Positions 24,019-36,934 of a stretch of 64,000 bases of DNA are shown piece by piece. The translations under genes were made by a program, and so were the position numbers. Each line of letters opens with the position of its first letter. Positions within the stretch are counted from its first letter, which is position 1. The stretch is from Nematostella vectensis (taxonomy: Eukaryota > Cnidaria > Anthozoa > Actiniaria > Edwardsiidae): positions 18,746,953-18,810,952 of the forward strand of contig NC_064036.1 of assembly GCF_932526225.1 (NCBI RefSeq), read 5' to 3'. Below the pieces are notes generated by a model. That model was given only the letters and a program-made list of their open reading frames with translations, did not search any database and was not told where the DNA came from.

Positions 24019-24316
24019 ACTGGCGCAGCAGTGCACGTAACAAAATCCTTGGAGACGGATTCGAACCAGCGACCAAGGGATCACAATTATAAATCTACAG
24101 TCCCCCGTTCTACCAACTGAGCTATCGAAGGATGGATGTCCATGGAAAGGACAATCAACGTAACCTTGACCAAAATAAACAGCAGTGCACATAAAAAATC
24201 CTTCAAGCCGGATTTTAACCAGCGACCTAGAGATCCCAGTCATAAATCTACAGTCTCCAAGGAAAGGACATTTCATGTAACCTTGCCCAAAATAAACAGC
24301 AGTGCACGTAAAACAA

Positions 24317-24402
24317 TCCTTCGAGCCGGATTCGAACCAGCGACCTAGGGATCACAGTTATAAATCTACAGTCCCCCGCTCTACCAACTGAGCTATCGAA
24401 GG
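24317..24402 (-). tRNA. tRNA-Tyr(GTA), intron-containing, intact
   Basis: Family 1. First fully paired copy right of the retroelement, about 290 bp from its end. Confidence 0.88.
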
Positions 24403-25990
24403 ATGGATGTACATTGAAAGGACAATCAACGTAACCTTGCCCAAAATAAACAGCAGTGAACGTAAAAAAATCCTTCGAGCCGGATTCGAACCAGCGACCT
24501 AGGGATCACAATTATAAATCTACAGTCCCCCGCTCTACAAAACTGAGCTATCGAAGGTTGGATGAGCATTGAAAGGGCAATCAACGTAACCTTGACCAAA
24601 ATAAACAGCAGTGAACGTAAAAAAATACTTCGAGCCGGATTCGAACCAGCGACCTAGGGATCACAATTATAAATCTACAGTCCCCCGCTCTACCAACTGA
24701 GCTATCGAAGGTTGGATGAGCATTGAAAGGGCAATCAACGTAACCTTGACCAAAATAAACAGCAGTGAACGTAACAAAATACGTCGAGCCAGATTCGAAC
24801 GAGCGACCTAGGGATCACAATTATAAATCTACAGTCCCCCGCTCTACAAAACTGAGCTATCGAAGGTTGGATGAGCATTGAAAGGGCAATCAACGTAACC
24901 TTGACCAAAATAAACAGCAGTGAACGTAAAAAAATACTTCGAGCCAGATTCGAACCAGCGACCTAGGGATCACAATTATAAATCTACAGTCCCCCGCTCT
25001 ACACAACTGCGCTATCGAAGGATGGATGTACATGGAAAGGACAGTCAACGTAACCTTGCCCAAAATAAACAGCAAGGCACCTAAAAACATTGTTCGAGCC
25101 GGATTCAAACCAGCAACCTTCGGATCACAATTATATATATACAGTCTCCAAGGAAAAGACATTCCATGTAACCTTGCCCATAATAAACAGCAGTGCACGT
25201 AAAAAAATACTTCGAGCCGGATTCGAACCAGCGACCTAGGGATCACAATTATAAATCTACAGTCCCCCGCTCTACCAACTGAGCTATCGAAGGATGGATG
25301 TACATGGAAATGACAATCAACGTAACCTTGCCCAAAATAAACAGCAGTGAACGTAAAACATCCTTCGAGCCGGATTCGAACCAGCGACCTAGGGATCACA
25401 ATTATAAATCTACAGCCCCCCGCTCTACAAAACTGAGCTATCGAATGATGGATGTACATGGAAAGGACATTAAACGTAACCTTGCCCAAAATAAACAGCA
25501 AGGCACCTAAAAACATTTTTCGAGCCGGATTCAAACCAACAAACTTCGGATCACAATTATAAATCTACAGCCCCCCGCTCTACCAACTGGGCTATCGAAG
25601 GATGGATATGCATTGAAAGGACAATCAACGTAACCTTGCCCAAAATAAATCTATAGTCTCCAAGCAAAGGACATTCCATGTAACCTTCCCTAAAATAAAC
25701 AGCAGTGCACGTAACAAAATCCTTGGAGACGGATTCGAACCAGCGACCAAGGGATCACAATTATAAATCTACAGTCCCCCGTTCTACCAACTGAGCTATC
25801 GAAGGATGGATGTCCATGGAAAGGACAATCAACGTAACCTTGACCAAAATAAACAGCAGTGCACATAAAAAATCCTTCAAGCCGGATTTTAACCAGCGAC
25901 CTAGAGATCACAGTCATAAATCTACTGTCTCCAAGGAAAGGACATTTCATGTAACCTTGCCCAAAATAAACAGCAGTGCACGTAAAACAA

Positions 25991-26076
25991 TCCTTCGAGC
26001 CGGATTCGAACCAGCGACCTAGGGATCACAGTTATAAATCTACAGTCCCCCGCTCTACCAACTGAGCTATCGAAGG
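25991..26076 (-). tRNA. tRNA-Tyr(GTA), intron-containing, intact
   Basis: Family 1. First of three successive copies spaced 937-938 bp (25991, 26929, 27866). Confidence 0.88.
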
Positions 26077-26144
26077 ATGGATGTACATTGAAAGGACAAT
26101 CAACGTAACCTTGCCCAAAATAAACAGCAGTGAACGTAAAAAAA

Positions 26145-26230
26145 TCCTTCGAGCCGGATTCGAACCAGCGACCTAGGGATCACAATTATAAATCTACAGT
26201 CCCCCGCTCTACCAACTGAGCTATCGAAGG
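26145..26230 (-). tRNA. tRNA-Tyr(GTA), intron-containing, intact
   Basis: Family 2, standard intron, T7 terminator; paired with the gene at 25991-26076. Confidence 0.88.
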
Positions 26231-26928
26231 ATGGATGAGAATTGAAAGGGCAATCAACGTAACCTTGCCCAAAATAAACAGCAGTGAACGTAAAACATCC
26301 TTCGAGCCGGATTCGAACCAGCGACCTAGGGATCACAATTATAAATCTACAGCCCCCCGCTCTACAAAACTGAGCTATCGAAGGATGGATGTACATGGAA
26401 AGAACATTAAACGTAACCTTGCATAAAATAAACAGCAAGGCACCTAAAAACATTGTTCGAGCCGGATTCAAACCAGCAAACTTCGGATCACAATTATAAA
26501 TCTACAGCCCCCCGCTCTACCAACTGGGCTATCGAAGGATAGATATGCATTGAAAGGACAATCAACGTAACCTTGCCCAAAATAAATCTATAGTCTCCAA
26601 GGAAAGGAAATTCCATGTAACCTTCCCTAAAATAAACAGCAGTGCACGTAACAAAATCCTTGGAGACGGATTCGAACCAGCGACCAAGGGATCACAACTA
26701 TAAATCTACAGTCCCCCGTTCTACCAACTGAGCTATCGAAGGATGGATGTCCATGGAAAGGACAATCAACGTAACCTTGACCAAAATAAACAGCAGTGCA
26801 CATAAAAAAATCCTTCAAGCCGGATTTTAACCAGCGACCTAGAGATCACAGTTATAAATCTACTGTCTCCAAGGAAAGGACATTTCATGTAACCTTGCCC
26901 AAAATAAACAGCAGTGCACGTAAAAAAA

Positions 26929-27014
26929 TCCTTCGAGCCGGATTCGAACCAGCGGCCTAGGGATCACAGTTATAAATCTACAGTCCCCCGCTCTACCAAC
27001 TGAGCTATCGAAGG
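26929..27014 (-). tRNA. tRNA-Tyr(GTA), intron-containing, intact stems
   Basis: Family 1 intron, but with a T7 terminator like family 2. One variable-loop base differs (AGGCC for AGGTC), which should be tolerated. Confidence 0.82.
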
Positions 27015-27082
27015 ATGGATGTACATTGAAAGGACAATCAACGTAACCTTGCCCAAAATAAACAGCGGTGAACGTAAAAAAA

Positions 27083-27168
27083 TCCTTCGAGCCGGATTCG
27101 AACCAGCGACCTAGGGATCACAATTATAAATCTACAGTCCCCCACTCTACCAACTGAGCTATCGAAGG
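27083..27168 (-). tRNA. tRNA-Tyr(GTA), near-intact
   Basis: Family 2 with GAGT in the D stem, making 10-25 a G-U pair. Confidence 0.7.
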
Positions 27169-27865
27169 ATGGATGAGCATTGAAAGGGCAATCAACGTAA
27201 CCTTGCCCAAAATAAACTGCAGTGAACGTAAAACATCCTTCGAGCCGGATTCGAACCAGTGACCTAGGGATCACAATTATAAATCTACAGCCCCCCGCTC
27301 TACAAAACTGAGCTATCGAAGGATGGATGTACATGGAAAGAACATTAAACGTAACCTTGCCCAAAATAAACAGCCAGGCACCTAAAAACATTTTTCGAGC
27401 CGGATTCAAACCATCAAACTTCGGATCACAATTATAAATCTACAGCCCCCCGCTCTACCAACTGGGCTATCGAAGGATGGATATGCATTAAAAGGACAAT
27501 CAACGTAACCTTGCCCAAAATACATCTATAGTCTCCAAGAAAAGGACATTCCATGTAACCTTCCCTAAAATAAACAGCAGTGCACGTAACAAAATCCTTG
27601 GAGACGGATTCGAACCAGCGACCTAGGGATCACAGTTATAAATCTACAGTCCCCCGTTCTACCAACTGAGCTATCAAAGGATGGATGTCCATGGAAAGGA
27701 CAATCAACGTAACCTTGACCAAAATAAACAGCAGTGCACATAAAAAATCCTCCAAGCCGGATTTTAACCAGCGACCTAGAGACCACAGTCATAAATCTAC
27801 AGTCTCCAAGGAAAGGACATTTCATGTAACCTTGCCCAAAATAAACAGCAGTGCACGTAAAACAA

Positions 27866-27951
27866 TCCTTCGAGCCGGATTCGAACCAGCGACCTAGGGA
27901 TCACAGTTATAAATCTACAGTCCCCCGCTCTACCAACTGAGCTATCGAAGG
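27866..27951 (-). tRNA. tRNA-Tyr(GTA), intron-containing, intact
   Basis: Family 1; third of the 937-938-bp spaced set. Confidence 0.88.
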
Positions 27952-28019
27952 ATGGATGTACATTGAAAGGACAATCAACGTAACCTTGCCCAAAATAAAC
28001 AGCAGTGAACTTAAAAAAA

Positions 28020-28105
28020 TCCTTCGAGCCGGATTCGAACCAGCGACCTAGGGATCACAATTACAAATCTACAGTCCCCCGCTCTACCAACTGAGCTATC
28101 GAAGG
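28020..28105 (-). tRNA. tRNA-Tyr(GTA), intron-containing, intact
   Basis: Family 2, ATTTGTAATTGTG intron, adjacent to 27866-27951. Confidence 0.88.
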
Positions 28106-29479
28106 ATGGATGAGCATTGAAAGGGCAATCAACGTAACCTTGACCAAAATAAACAGCAGTGAACGTAAAAAATTATTCGAGCCGGATTCGAACCAGCAAC
28201 CTAGGATCAGTCTCCAAGAAAATGAAATTCCATGTAACATTGCCCAACGTAAAGCGCATGTATAAAACATCCTTTGAGCCGTATTCGAACCAGCGAATGA
28301 GGGATCACAATTGTAAATCTACAGCCCACCGCTCTACCAACTGAGCTATCGAAGGATGGATGTACATTGAAAGGACAATCAACGTGACCTTGCCCAAAAT
28401 AAAAAAAGCAGTGCATTTAAAAAAATTCTTCGAGCCGGATTCGAACCAGCGACCTAGGGATCACAATTATAAATATACAGTCCCCCGCTCCACCAACTGA
28501 GCTATCGAAGGATGGATGTACATGGAAAGGACAATCAACGTAACCTTGCCCAAAATAAACAGCAGTGCACATAAAAAATCCTCCAAGCCGGATTTTAACC
28601 AGCGACCTAGAGATCCCAGTCATAAATCTACAGTCTCGAAGGAAAGGACATTTCATGTAACCTTGCCCAAAATAAACAGCAGTGCACGTAAAACAATTCA
28701 TCGAGCCGGATTCGAACCAGCGACCTAGGGATCACAGTTATAAATCTACAGTCCCCCGCTCTACCAATTGAGCTATCGAAGGATGGATGTACATGGAAAG
28801 GACAATCAACGTAACCTTGCCCAAAATAAACAGCAGTGAACGTAAAAAATCCTTTGAGCCCGATTCGAACCAGCGACCTAGGGATTACAATTATAAATCT
28901 ACAGCCCCCCGCTCTACAAAACTGAGCTATCGAAGTATGGATGTACATGGAAAGTACAATCAACGTAACCTTACCCAAAATAAACAGCAAGGCACCTAAA
29001 AACATTTTTCAAGCCGGATTCAAACCAGCAACCTTCGGATCACAAATATAAATCTACAGCCCCCCGCTCTACCAACTGGGCTATCGAAGGATGGATATAC
29101 ATTGAAAGGACAATCAACGTAACCTTGCCCAAAATAAATCTAAAGTCTCCGAGGAAAGGACATTCCATGTAACCTTCCCTAAAATAAACAGCAGTGCACG
29201 TAACAAAATCCTTGGAGACGGATTCGAACCAGCGACCAAGGGATCCCAATTATAAATCTACAGTCCCCCGTTCTACCAACTGAGCTATCGAAGGATGGAT
29301 GTCCATGGAAAGGACAATCAACGTAACCTTGACCAAAATAAACAGCAGTGCACATAAAAAATCCTTCAAGCCGGATTTTAACCAGCGACCTAGAGATCCC
29401 AGTCATAAATCTACAGTCTCCAAGGAAAGGACGTTTCATGTAACCTTGCCCAAAATAAACAGCAGTGCACGTAAAACAA

Positions 29480-29565
29480 TCCTTCGAGCCGGATTCGAAC
29501 CAGCGACCTAGGGATCACAGTTATAAATCTACAGTCCCCCGCTCTACCAACTGAGCTATCGAAGG
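29480..29565 (-). tRNA. tRNA-Tyr(GTA), intron-containing, intact
   Basis: Family 1. The right neighbour lacks the D-loop GG. Confidence 0.88.
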
Positions 29566-30640
29566 ATGGATGTACATTGAAAGGACAATCAACGTAACCT
29601 TGCCCAAAATAAACAGCAGTGAACGTAAAAAAATCCTTCGAGCCGGATTCGAACCAGCGACCTAGGGATCACAATTATAAATCTACAGTCCCCCGCTCTA
29701 CAAAACTGAGCTATCGAAGGTTGGATGAGCATTGAAAGGGCAATCAACGTAACCTTGACCAAAATAAACAGCAGTGAACGTAAAAAAATACTTCGAGCCA
29801 GATTCGAACCAGCGACCTAGGGATCACAATTATAAATCTACAGTCCCCCGCTCTACCAACTGAGCTATCGAAGGTTGGATGAGCATTGAAAGGGCAATCA
29901 ACGTAACCTTGACCAAAATAAACAGCAGTGAACGTAACAAAATACGTCGAGCAAGATTCGAACGAGCGACCTAGGGATCACAATTATAAATCTACAGTCC
30001 CCCGCTCTACAAAACTGAGCTATCGAAGGTTGGATGAGCATTGAAAGGGTAATCAACGTAACCTTGACCAAAATAAACAGCAGTGAACGTAAAAAAATAC
30101 TTCGAGCCAGATTCGAACCAGCGACCTAGGGATCACAATTATAAATCTACAGTCCCCCGCTCTACAAAACTGAGCTATCGAAGGATGGATGTACATGGAA
30201 AGGACAATCAACGTAACCTTGACCAAAATAAACAGCAGTGCACATAAAAAATCCTTCAAGCCGGATTTTAACCAGCGACCTAGAGATCCCAGTCATAAAT
30301 CTATAGTCTCCAAGGAAAGGACATTCCATGTAACCTTCCCTAAAATAAACAGCAGTGCACGTAACAAAATCCTTGGAGACGGATTCGAACCAGCGACCAA
30401 GGGATCACAATTATAAATCTACAGTCCCCCGTTCTACCAACTGAGCTATCGAAGGATGGATGTCCATGGAAAGGACAATCAACGTAACCTTGACCAAAAT
30501 AAACAGCAGTGCACATAAAAAATCCTTCAAGCCGGATTTTAACCAGCGACCTAGAGATCACAGTCATAAATCTACTGTCTCCAAGGAAAGGACATTTCAT
30601 GTAACCTTGCCCAAAATAAACAGCAGTGCACGTAAAACAA

Positions 30641-30726
30641 TCCTTCGAGCCGGATTCGAACCAGCGACCTAGGGATCACAGTTATAAATCTACAGTCCCC
30701 CGCTCTACCAACTGAGCTATCGAAGG
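30641..30726 (-). tRNA. tRNA-Tyr(GTA), intron-containing, intact
   Basis: Family 1. The right neighbour has only one G left in the D loop (CTACAAACTGAG on the plus strand). Confidence 0.88.
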
Positions 30727-31577
30727 ATGGATGTACATTGAAAGGACAATCAACGTAACCTTGCCCAAAATAAACAGCAGTGAACGTAAAAAAATCCTTC
30801 GAGCCGGATTCGAACCAGCGACCTAGGGATCACAATTATAAATCTACAGTCCCCCGCTCTACAAACTGAGCTATCGAAGGATGGATGAGCATTGAAAGGG
30901 CAATCAACGTAACCTTGCCCAAAATAAACAGCAGTGAACGTAAAACATCCTTCGAGCCGGATTCGAACCAGCGACCTAGGGATCACAATTATAAATCTAC
31001 AGCCCCCCGCTCTACAAAACTGAGCTATCGAAGGATGGATGTACATGGAAAGAACATTAAACGTAACCTTGCCCAAAATAAACAGCAAGGCACCTAAAAA
31101 CATTTTTCGAGCCGGATTCAAACCAGTAAACTTCGGATCACAATTATAAATCTACAGCCCCCCGCTCTACCAACTGGGCTATCGAAGGATGGATATGCAT
31201 TGAAAGGACAATCAACGTAACCTTGCCCAAAATAAATCTATAGTCTCCAAGGAAAGGACTTTCCATGTAACCTTCCCTAAAATAAACAGCAGTGCACGTA
31301 ACAAAATCCTTGGAGACGGATTCGAACCAGCGACTAAGGGATCACAATTATAAATCTACAGTCCCTCGTTCTACTAACTGAGCTATCGAAGGATGGATGT
31401 CCATGGAAAGGACAATCAACGTAACCTTGACCAAAATAAACAGCAGTGCACATAAAAAATCCTTCAAGCCGGATTTTAACCAGCGACCTAGAGATCACAG
31501 TCATAAATCTACAGTCTCCAAGGAAAGGACATTTCATGTAACCTTGCCCAAAATAAACAGCAGTGCACGTAAAACAA

Positions 31578-31663
31578 TCCTTCGAGCCGGATTCGAACCA
31601 GCGACCTAGGGATCACAGTTATAAATCTACAGTCCCCCGCTCTACCAACTGAGCTATCGAAGG
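31578..31663 (-). tRNA. tRNA-Tyr(GTA), intron-containing, intact
   Basis: Family 1. Lies in the first copy of the 2,010-bp duplication; its twin is 33588-33673. Confidence 0.88.
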
Positions 31664-32650
31664 ATGGATGTACATTAAAAGGACAATCAACGTAACCTTG
31701 CCAAAATAAACAACAGTGAACGTAAAAAAATCCTTCGAGCCGGATTCGAACCAGCGACCTAGGGATCACAATTATAAATCTACAGTCCCCCGCTCTACAA
31801 ACTGAGCTATCGAAGGATGGATGAGCATTGAAAGGGTAATCAACGTAACCTTGACCAAAATAAACAGCAGTGAACGTAAAAAAAATCTTCGAGCCGGATC
31901 CGAACCAGCAACCTAGGATCAGTCTCCAAGAAAAAGGAAATTCCATGTAACATTGCCCAACGTAAAGCGCACGTATAAAACATCCTTTGATCCGGATTCG
32001 AACCAGCGAATTAGGGATCACAATTGTAAATCTACAGCCCCCCGCTCTACCAACTGAGCTATCGAAGGATGGATGTACATTGAAAGGACAATCAACGTGA
32101 CCTTGACCAAAATAAAAAAGCAGTGCATTTAAAAAAATTCTTCGAGCCGGATTCGAAACAGCGACCTAGGGATCACAATTATAAATCTACAGTCCCCCGC
32201 TCTACCAAATGAGCTATCGAAGGATGGATGTACATGGAAAGGACAATCAACGTAACCTTGCCCAAAATAAACAGCAGTGAACGTAAAAAAATCCTTCGAG
32301 CCGGATTCGAACCAGCGACCTAGGGATCACAATTTTAAATCTACAGCCCTCCGCTCTACAAAACTGAGCTATCGAAGGATGGATGTACATGGAAAGGACA
32401 ATCAACGTAACCTTGCCCAAAATAAACAGCAAGGCAGCTAAAAACATTTTTCGAGCCGGATTCAAACGAGCAACCTTCGGATCACAATTATAAATCTACA
32501 GCCCCCCGCTCTACCAACTGGGCTATCGAAGGATGGATGTACATTGAAAGGACAATCAACGTAACCTTGCCCAAAATAAATCTACACTCTCCAAGTAAAG
32601 GACATTTCATGTAACCTTGCCCAAAATAAACAGCAGTGCACGTAAAACAA

Positions 32651-32736
32651 TCCTTCGAGCCGGATTCGAACCAGCGACCTAGGGATCACAGTTATAAATC
32701 TACAGTCCCCCGCTCTACCAACTGAGCTATCGAAGG
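32651..32736 (-). tRNA. tRNA-Tyr(GTA), intron-containing, intact
   Basis: Family 1. Twin of 34661-34746 in the 2,010-bp duplication. Confidence 0.88.
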
Positions 32737-33587
32737 ATGGATGTACATTGAAAGGACAATCAACGTAACCTTGCCCAAAATAAACAGCAGTGAACGTAAA
32801 AAAATTCTTCGAGCCGGATTCGAACCAGCGACCTAGGTATCACAATTATAAATCTACAGTCCCCCGCTCTAGCAACTGAGCTATCGAAGGTTGGATGAGC
32901 ATTGAAAGGGCAATCAACGTAACCTTGACCAAAATAAACAGCAGTGAACGTAAAACATCCTTCGAGCCGGATTCGAACCAGCGACCTAGGGATCACAATT
33001 ATAAATCTACAGCCCCCCGCTCTACAAAACTGAGCTATCGAAGGATGGATGTACATGGAAAGAACATTAAACGTAACCTTGCCCAAAATAAACAGCAAGG
33101 CACCTAAAAACATTTTTCGAGCCGGATTCAAACCAGTAAACTTCGGATCACAATTATAAATCTACAGCCCCCCGCTCTACCAACTGGGCTATCGAAGGAT
33201 GGATATGCATTGAAAGGACAATCAACGTAACCTTGCCCAAAATAAATCTATAGTCTCCAAGGAAAGGACTTTCCATGTAACCTTCCCTAAAATAAACAGC
33301 AGTGCACGTAACAAAATCCTTGGAGACGGATTCGAACCAGCGACTAAGGGATCACAATTATAAATCTACAGTCCCTCGTTCTACTAACTGAGCTATCGAA
33401 GGATGGATGTCCATGGAAAGGACAATCAACGTAACCTTGACCAAAATAAACAGCAGTGCACATAAAAAATCCTTCAAGCCGGATTTTAACCAGCGACCTA
33501 GAGATCACAGTCATAAATCTACAGTCTCCAAGGAAAGGACATTTCATGTAACCTTGCCCAAAATAAACAGCAGTGCACGTAAAACAA

Positions 33588-33673
33588 TCCTTCGAGCCGG
33601 ATTCGAACCAGCGACCTAGGGATCACAGTTATAAATCTACAGTCCCCCGCTCTACCAACTGAGCTATCGAAGG
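33588..33673 (-). tRNA. tRNA-Tyr(GTA), intron-containing, intact
   Basis: Family 1, second copy of 31578-31663. Confidence 0.88.
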
Positions 33674-34660
33674 ATGGATGTACATTAAAAGGACAATCAA
33701 CGTAACCTTGCCAAAATAAACAACAGTGAACGTAAAAAAATCCTTCGAGCCGGATTCGAACCAGCGACCTAGGGATCACAATTATAAATCTACAGTCCCC
33801 CGCTCTACAAACTGAGCTATCGAAGGATGGATGAGCATTGAAAGGGTAATCAACGTAACCTTGACCAAAATAAACAGCAGTGAACGTAAAAAAAATCTTC
33901 GAGCCGGATCCGAACCAGCAACCTAGGATCAGTCTCCAAGAAAAAGGAAATTCCATGTAACATTGCCCAACGTAAAGCGCACGTATAAAACATCCTTTGA
34001 TCCGGATTCGAACCAGCGAATTAGGGATCACAATTGTAAATCTACAGCCCCCCGCTCTACCAACTGAGCTATCGAAGGATGGATGTACATTGAAAGGACA
34101 ATCAACGTGACCTTGACCAAAATAAAAAAGCAGTGCATTTAAAAAAATTCTTCGAGCCGGATTCGAAACAGCGACCTAGGGATCACAATTATAAATCTAC
34201 AGTCCCCCGCTCTACCAAATGAGCTATCGAAGGATGGATGTACATGGAAAGGACAATCAACGTAACCTTGCCCAAAATAAACAGCAGTGAACGTAAAAAA
34301 ATCCTTCGAGCCGGATTCGAACCAGCGACCTAGGGATCACAATTTTAAATCTACAGCCCTCCGCTCTACAAAACTGAGCTATCGAAGGATGGATGTACAT
34401 GGAAAGGACAATCAACGTAACCTTGCCCAAAATAAACAGCAAGGCAGCTAAAAACATTTTTCGAGCCGGATTCAAACGAGCAACCTTCGGATCACAATTA
34501 TAAATCTACAGCCCCCCGCTCTACCAACTGGGCTATCGAAGGATGGATGTACATTGAAAGGACAATCAACGTAACCTTGCCCAAAATAAATCTACACTCT
34601 CCAAGTAAAGGACATTTCATGTAACCTTGCCCAAAATAAACAGCAGTGCACGTAAAACAA

Positions 34661-34746
34661 TCCTTCGAGCCGGATTCGAACCAGCGACCTAGGGATCACA
34701 GTTATAAATCTACAGTCCCCCGCTCTACCAACTGAGCTATCGAAGG
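34661..34746 (-). tRNA. tRNA-Tyr(GTA), intron-containing, intact
   Basis: Family 1. Shared by two duplications: twin of 32651 (2,010 bp left) and of 39415 (4,754 bp right). Confidence 0.88.
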
Positions 34747-36020
34747 ATGGATGTACATTGAAAGGACAATCAACGTAACCTTGCCCAAAATAAACAGCAG
34801 TGAACGTAAAAAAATTCTTCGAGCCGGATTCGAACCAGCGACCTAGGTATCACAATTATAAATCTACAGTCCCCCGCTCTAGCAACTGAGCTATCGAAGG
34901 TTGGATGAGCATTGAAAGGGCAATCAACGTAACCTTGACCAAAATAAACATCAGTGAACGTAAAAAAATACTTCGAGCCAGATTCGAACCAGCGACCTAG
35001 GGATCACAATTATAAATCTACAGTCCCCCGCTCTACAAAACTGAGCTAACGAAGGATGGATGTACATGGAAAGGACAATCAACGTAACCTTGCCCAAAAA
35101 AAAAGCAAGTCACCTAAAAACATTATTCGAGCCGGATTCAAACCAGCAACCTTCGGATCACAATTATATATCTACAGTCTCAAAGGAAAGGACATTCCAT
35201 GTAACCTTGCCCATAATTACCAGCAGTGCACGTAAAAAAATACTTCGAGAAGGATTCGAACCAGCGACCTAGGGATCACAATTATAAATCTAGTCCCCCG
35301 CTCTACCAATTGAGCTATCGAAGGATGGATGTACATGGAAAGGACAATCAACGTAACCTTGCCCAAAATAAACAGCAATGAACGTAAAACATCCTTCGAG
35401 CCGGATTCGAACCAGCGACCTAGGGATCACAATTATAAATCTACAGCCCCCCGCTCTACAAAACTGAGCTATCGAAGGATGGATGTACATGGAAAGGACA
35501 TTAAACGTAACCTTGACCAAAATAAACAGCAAGGCACCTAAAAACATTTTTCGAGCCGGATTCAAACCAGCAAACTTCGGATCACAATTATAAATCTACA
35601 GCCCCCCGCTCTACCAACTGGGCTATCGAAGGATGGATATGCATTGAAAGGACAATCAACGTAACCTTGCCCAAAATAAATCTAAAGTCTCCAAGAAAGG
35701 ACATTCCATGTAACCTTCCCTAAAATAAACAGCAGTGCACGTAACAAAATCCTTGGAGACGTATTTGAACCAGCGACCAAGGGATCACAATTATAAATCT
35801 ACAGTCCCCCGTTCTACCAACTGAGCTATCGAAGGATGGATGTCCATGGAAAGGACAATCAACGTAACCTTGACCAAAATAAACAGCAGTGCACATAAAA
35901 CATCCTTCAAGCCGGATTTTAACCAGCGACCTAGAGATCACAGTCATAAATCTACAGTCTCCAAGGAAAGGACATTTCATGTAACCTTGCCCAAAATAAA
36001 CAGCAGTGCACGTAAAACAA

Positions 36021-36106
36021 TCCTTCGAGCCGGATTCGAACCAGCGACCTAGGGATCACAGTTATAAATCTACAGTCCCCCGCTCTACCAACTGAGCTAT
36101 CGAAGG
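36021..36106 (-). tRNA. tRNA-Tyr(GTA), intron-containing, intact
   Basis: Family 1. The upstream flank is shortened (ATGCATGTATTGAAAGG on the plus strand), as in its twin 40776-40861. Confidence 0.88.
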
Positions 36107-36172
36107 ATGCATGTATTGAAAGGACAATCAACGTAACCTTGCCCAAAATAAACAGCAGTGAACGTAAAAAAA

Positions 36173-36258
36173 TCCTTCGAGCCGGATTCGAACCAGCGAC
36201 CTAGGGATCACAATTATAAATCTACAGTCCCCCGCTCTACCAACTGAGCCATCGAAGG
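36173..36258 (-). tRNA. tRNA-Tyr(GTA), near-intact
   Basis: Family 2 with A9 changed to G (A box TGGCTCAGTTGG, still within the TRGY consensus). Twin at 40928-41013. Confidence 0.7.
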
Positions 36259-36848
36259 ATGGATGAGCATTGAAAGGGCAATCAACGTAACCTTGACCAA
36301 AATAAACAGCAGTGAACGTAAAAAATTCTTCGAGCCGGATTCGAACCAGCAACCTAGGATCAGTCTCCAAGAAAATGAAATTCCATGTAACATTGCCCAA
36401 CGTAAAACGCATGTATAAAACATCCTTTGAGCCGGATTCGAACCAGCGAATGAGGGATCACAATTGTAAATCTACAGCCCCCCGCTCTACCAACTGAGCT
36501 ATCGAAGGATGGATGTAAATTGAAAGGACAATCAACGTGACCTTGCACAAAATAAAAAAGCAGTGCATTTAAAAATAGTCTTCGAGCTGGATTCGAACCA
36601 GCGACCAAGGGATCACAATTATAAATCTACAGTCCCCCGTTCTACCAACTGAGCTATCGAAGGATGGATGTCCATGGAAAGGACAATCAACGTAACCTTG
36701 ACCAAAATAAACAGCAGTGCACATAAAAAATCCTTCACGCCGGATTTTAACCAGCGACCTAGAGATCACAGTCATAAATCTACAGTCTCCAAGGAAAGGA
36801 CATTTCATGTAACCTTGCCCAAAATAAACAGCAGTGCACGTAAAACAA

Positions 36849-36934
36849 TCCTTCGAGCCGGATTCGAACCAGCGACCTAGGGATCACAGTTATAAATCTA
36901 CAGTCCCCCGCTCTACCAACTGAGCTATCGAAGG
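36849..36934 (-). tRNA. tRNA-Tyr(GTA), intron-containing, intact
   Basis: Family 1, one 828-bp period after 36021; twin of 41604-41689. Confidence 0.88.

Larger units (their letters stand above)
19282..24025 (+). mobile_element. Ty3/gypsy-like LTR retroelement remnant inside the tRNA array
   Basis: A 4.74-kb stretch with no tRNA-like sequence, on the strand opposite to the tRNA units. Parts in order: Gag-like tail with a zinc knuckle, aspartic protease, reverse transcriptase, RNase H, integrase, and one LTR-like 3' end. CAGC flanks both sides (19278-19281 and 24026-24029), which fits a 4-bp target duplication, although this tetramer is also simply part of the spacer. The element is a broken fossil: only one LTR-like end is present and the coding part appears interrupted about once. 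Long stretches remain open, so it is not ancient. The family call rests on domain order and on RT and RNase H motifs; BEL/Pao is a less likely alternative because the RT and RNase H motifs look gypsy-like. Confidence 0.85.
30920..34939. repeat. 2,010-bp tandem duplication, apparently identical
   Basis: 30920-32929 and 32930-34939 match at a constant offset of 2,010 with no difference at the positions I compared, including rare private changes (GACTAAGGG, CCTCGTTCTACT, TTGCCAAAATAAACAACAG). It contains two intact tRNA genes per copy. Confidence 0.85.

Noticed and set aside
19282-24025. Ty3-like targeted integration at a tRNA start site
   Set aside because: The insertion lies on the 3' side of the neighbouring tRNA copy, not within a few bases of a tRNA transcription start; in an array this dense any insertion would be near a tRNA.
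24890-25534. Longest open frame in the array (214 codons, minus strand), and similar ones at 46329-46907 and 31509-32021
   Set aside because: They read tRNA and spacer sequence as codons; the same peptide strings recur in hundreds of places with the repeat and have no domain. They are by-products of a repeat with few in-frame stops.
32930-34939. Treating the second 2,010-bp copy purely as an assembly error
   Set aside because: It cannot be decided from sequence alone; other duplications of different ages show that such events happen in this array, so it is kept as a real feature with a stated check.
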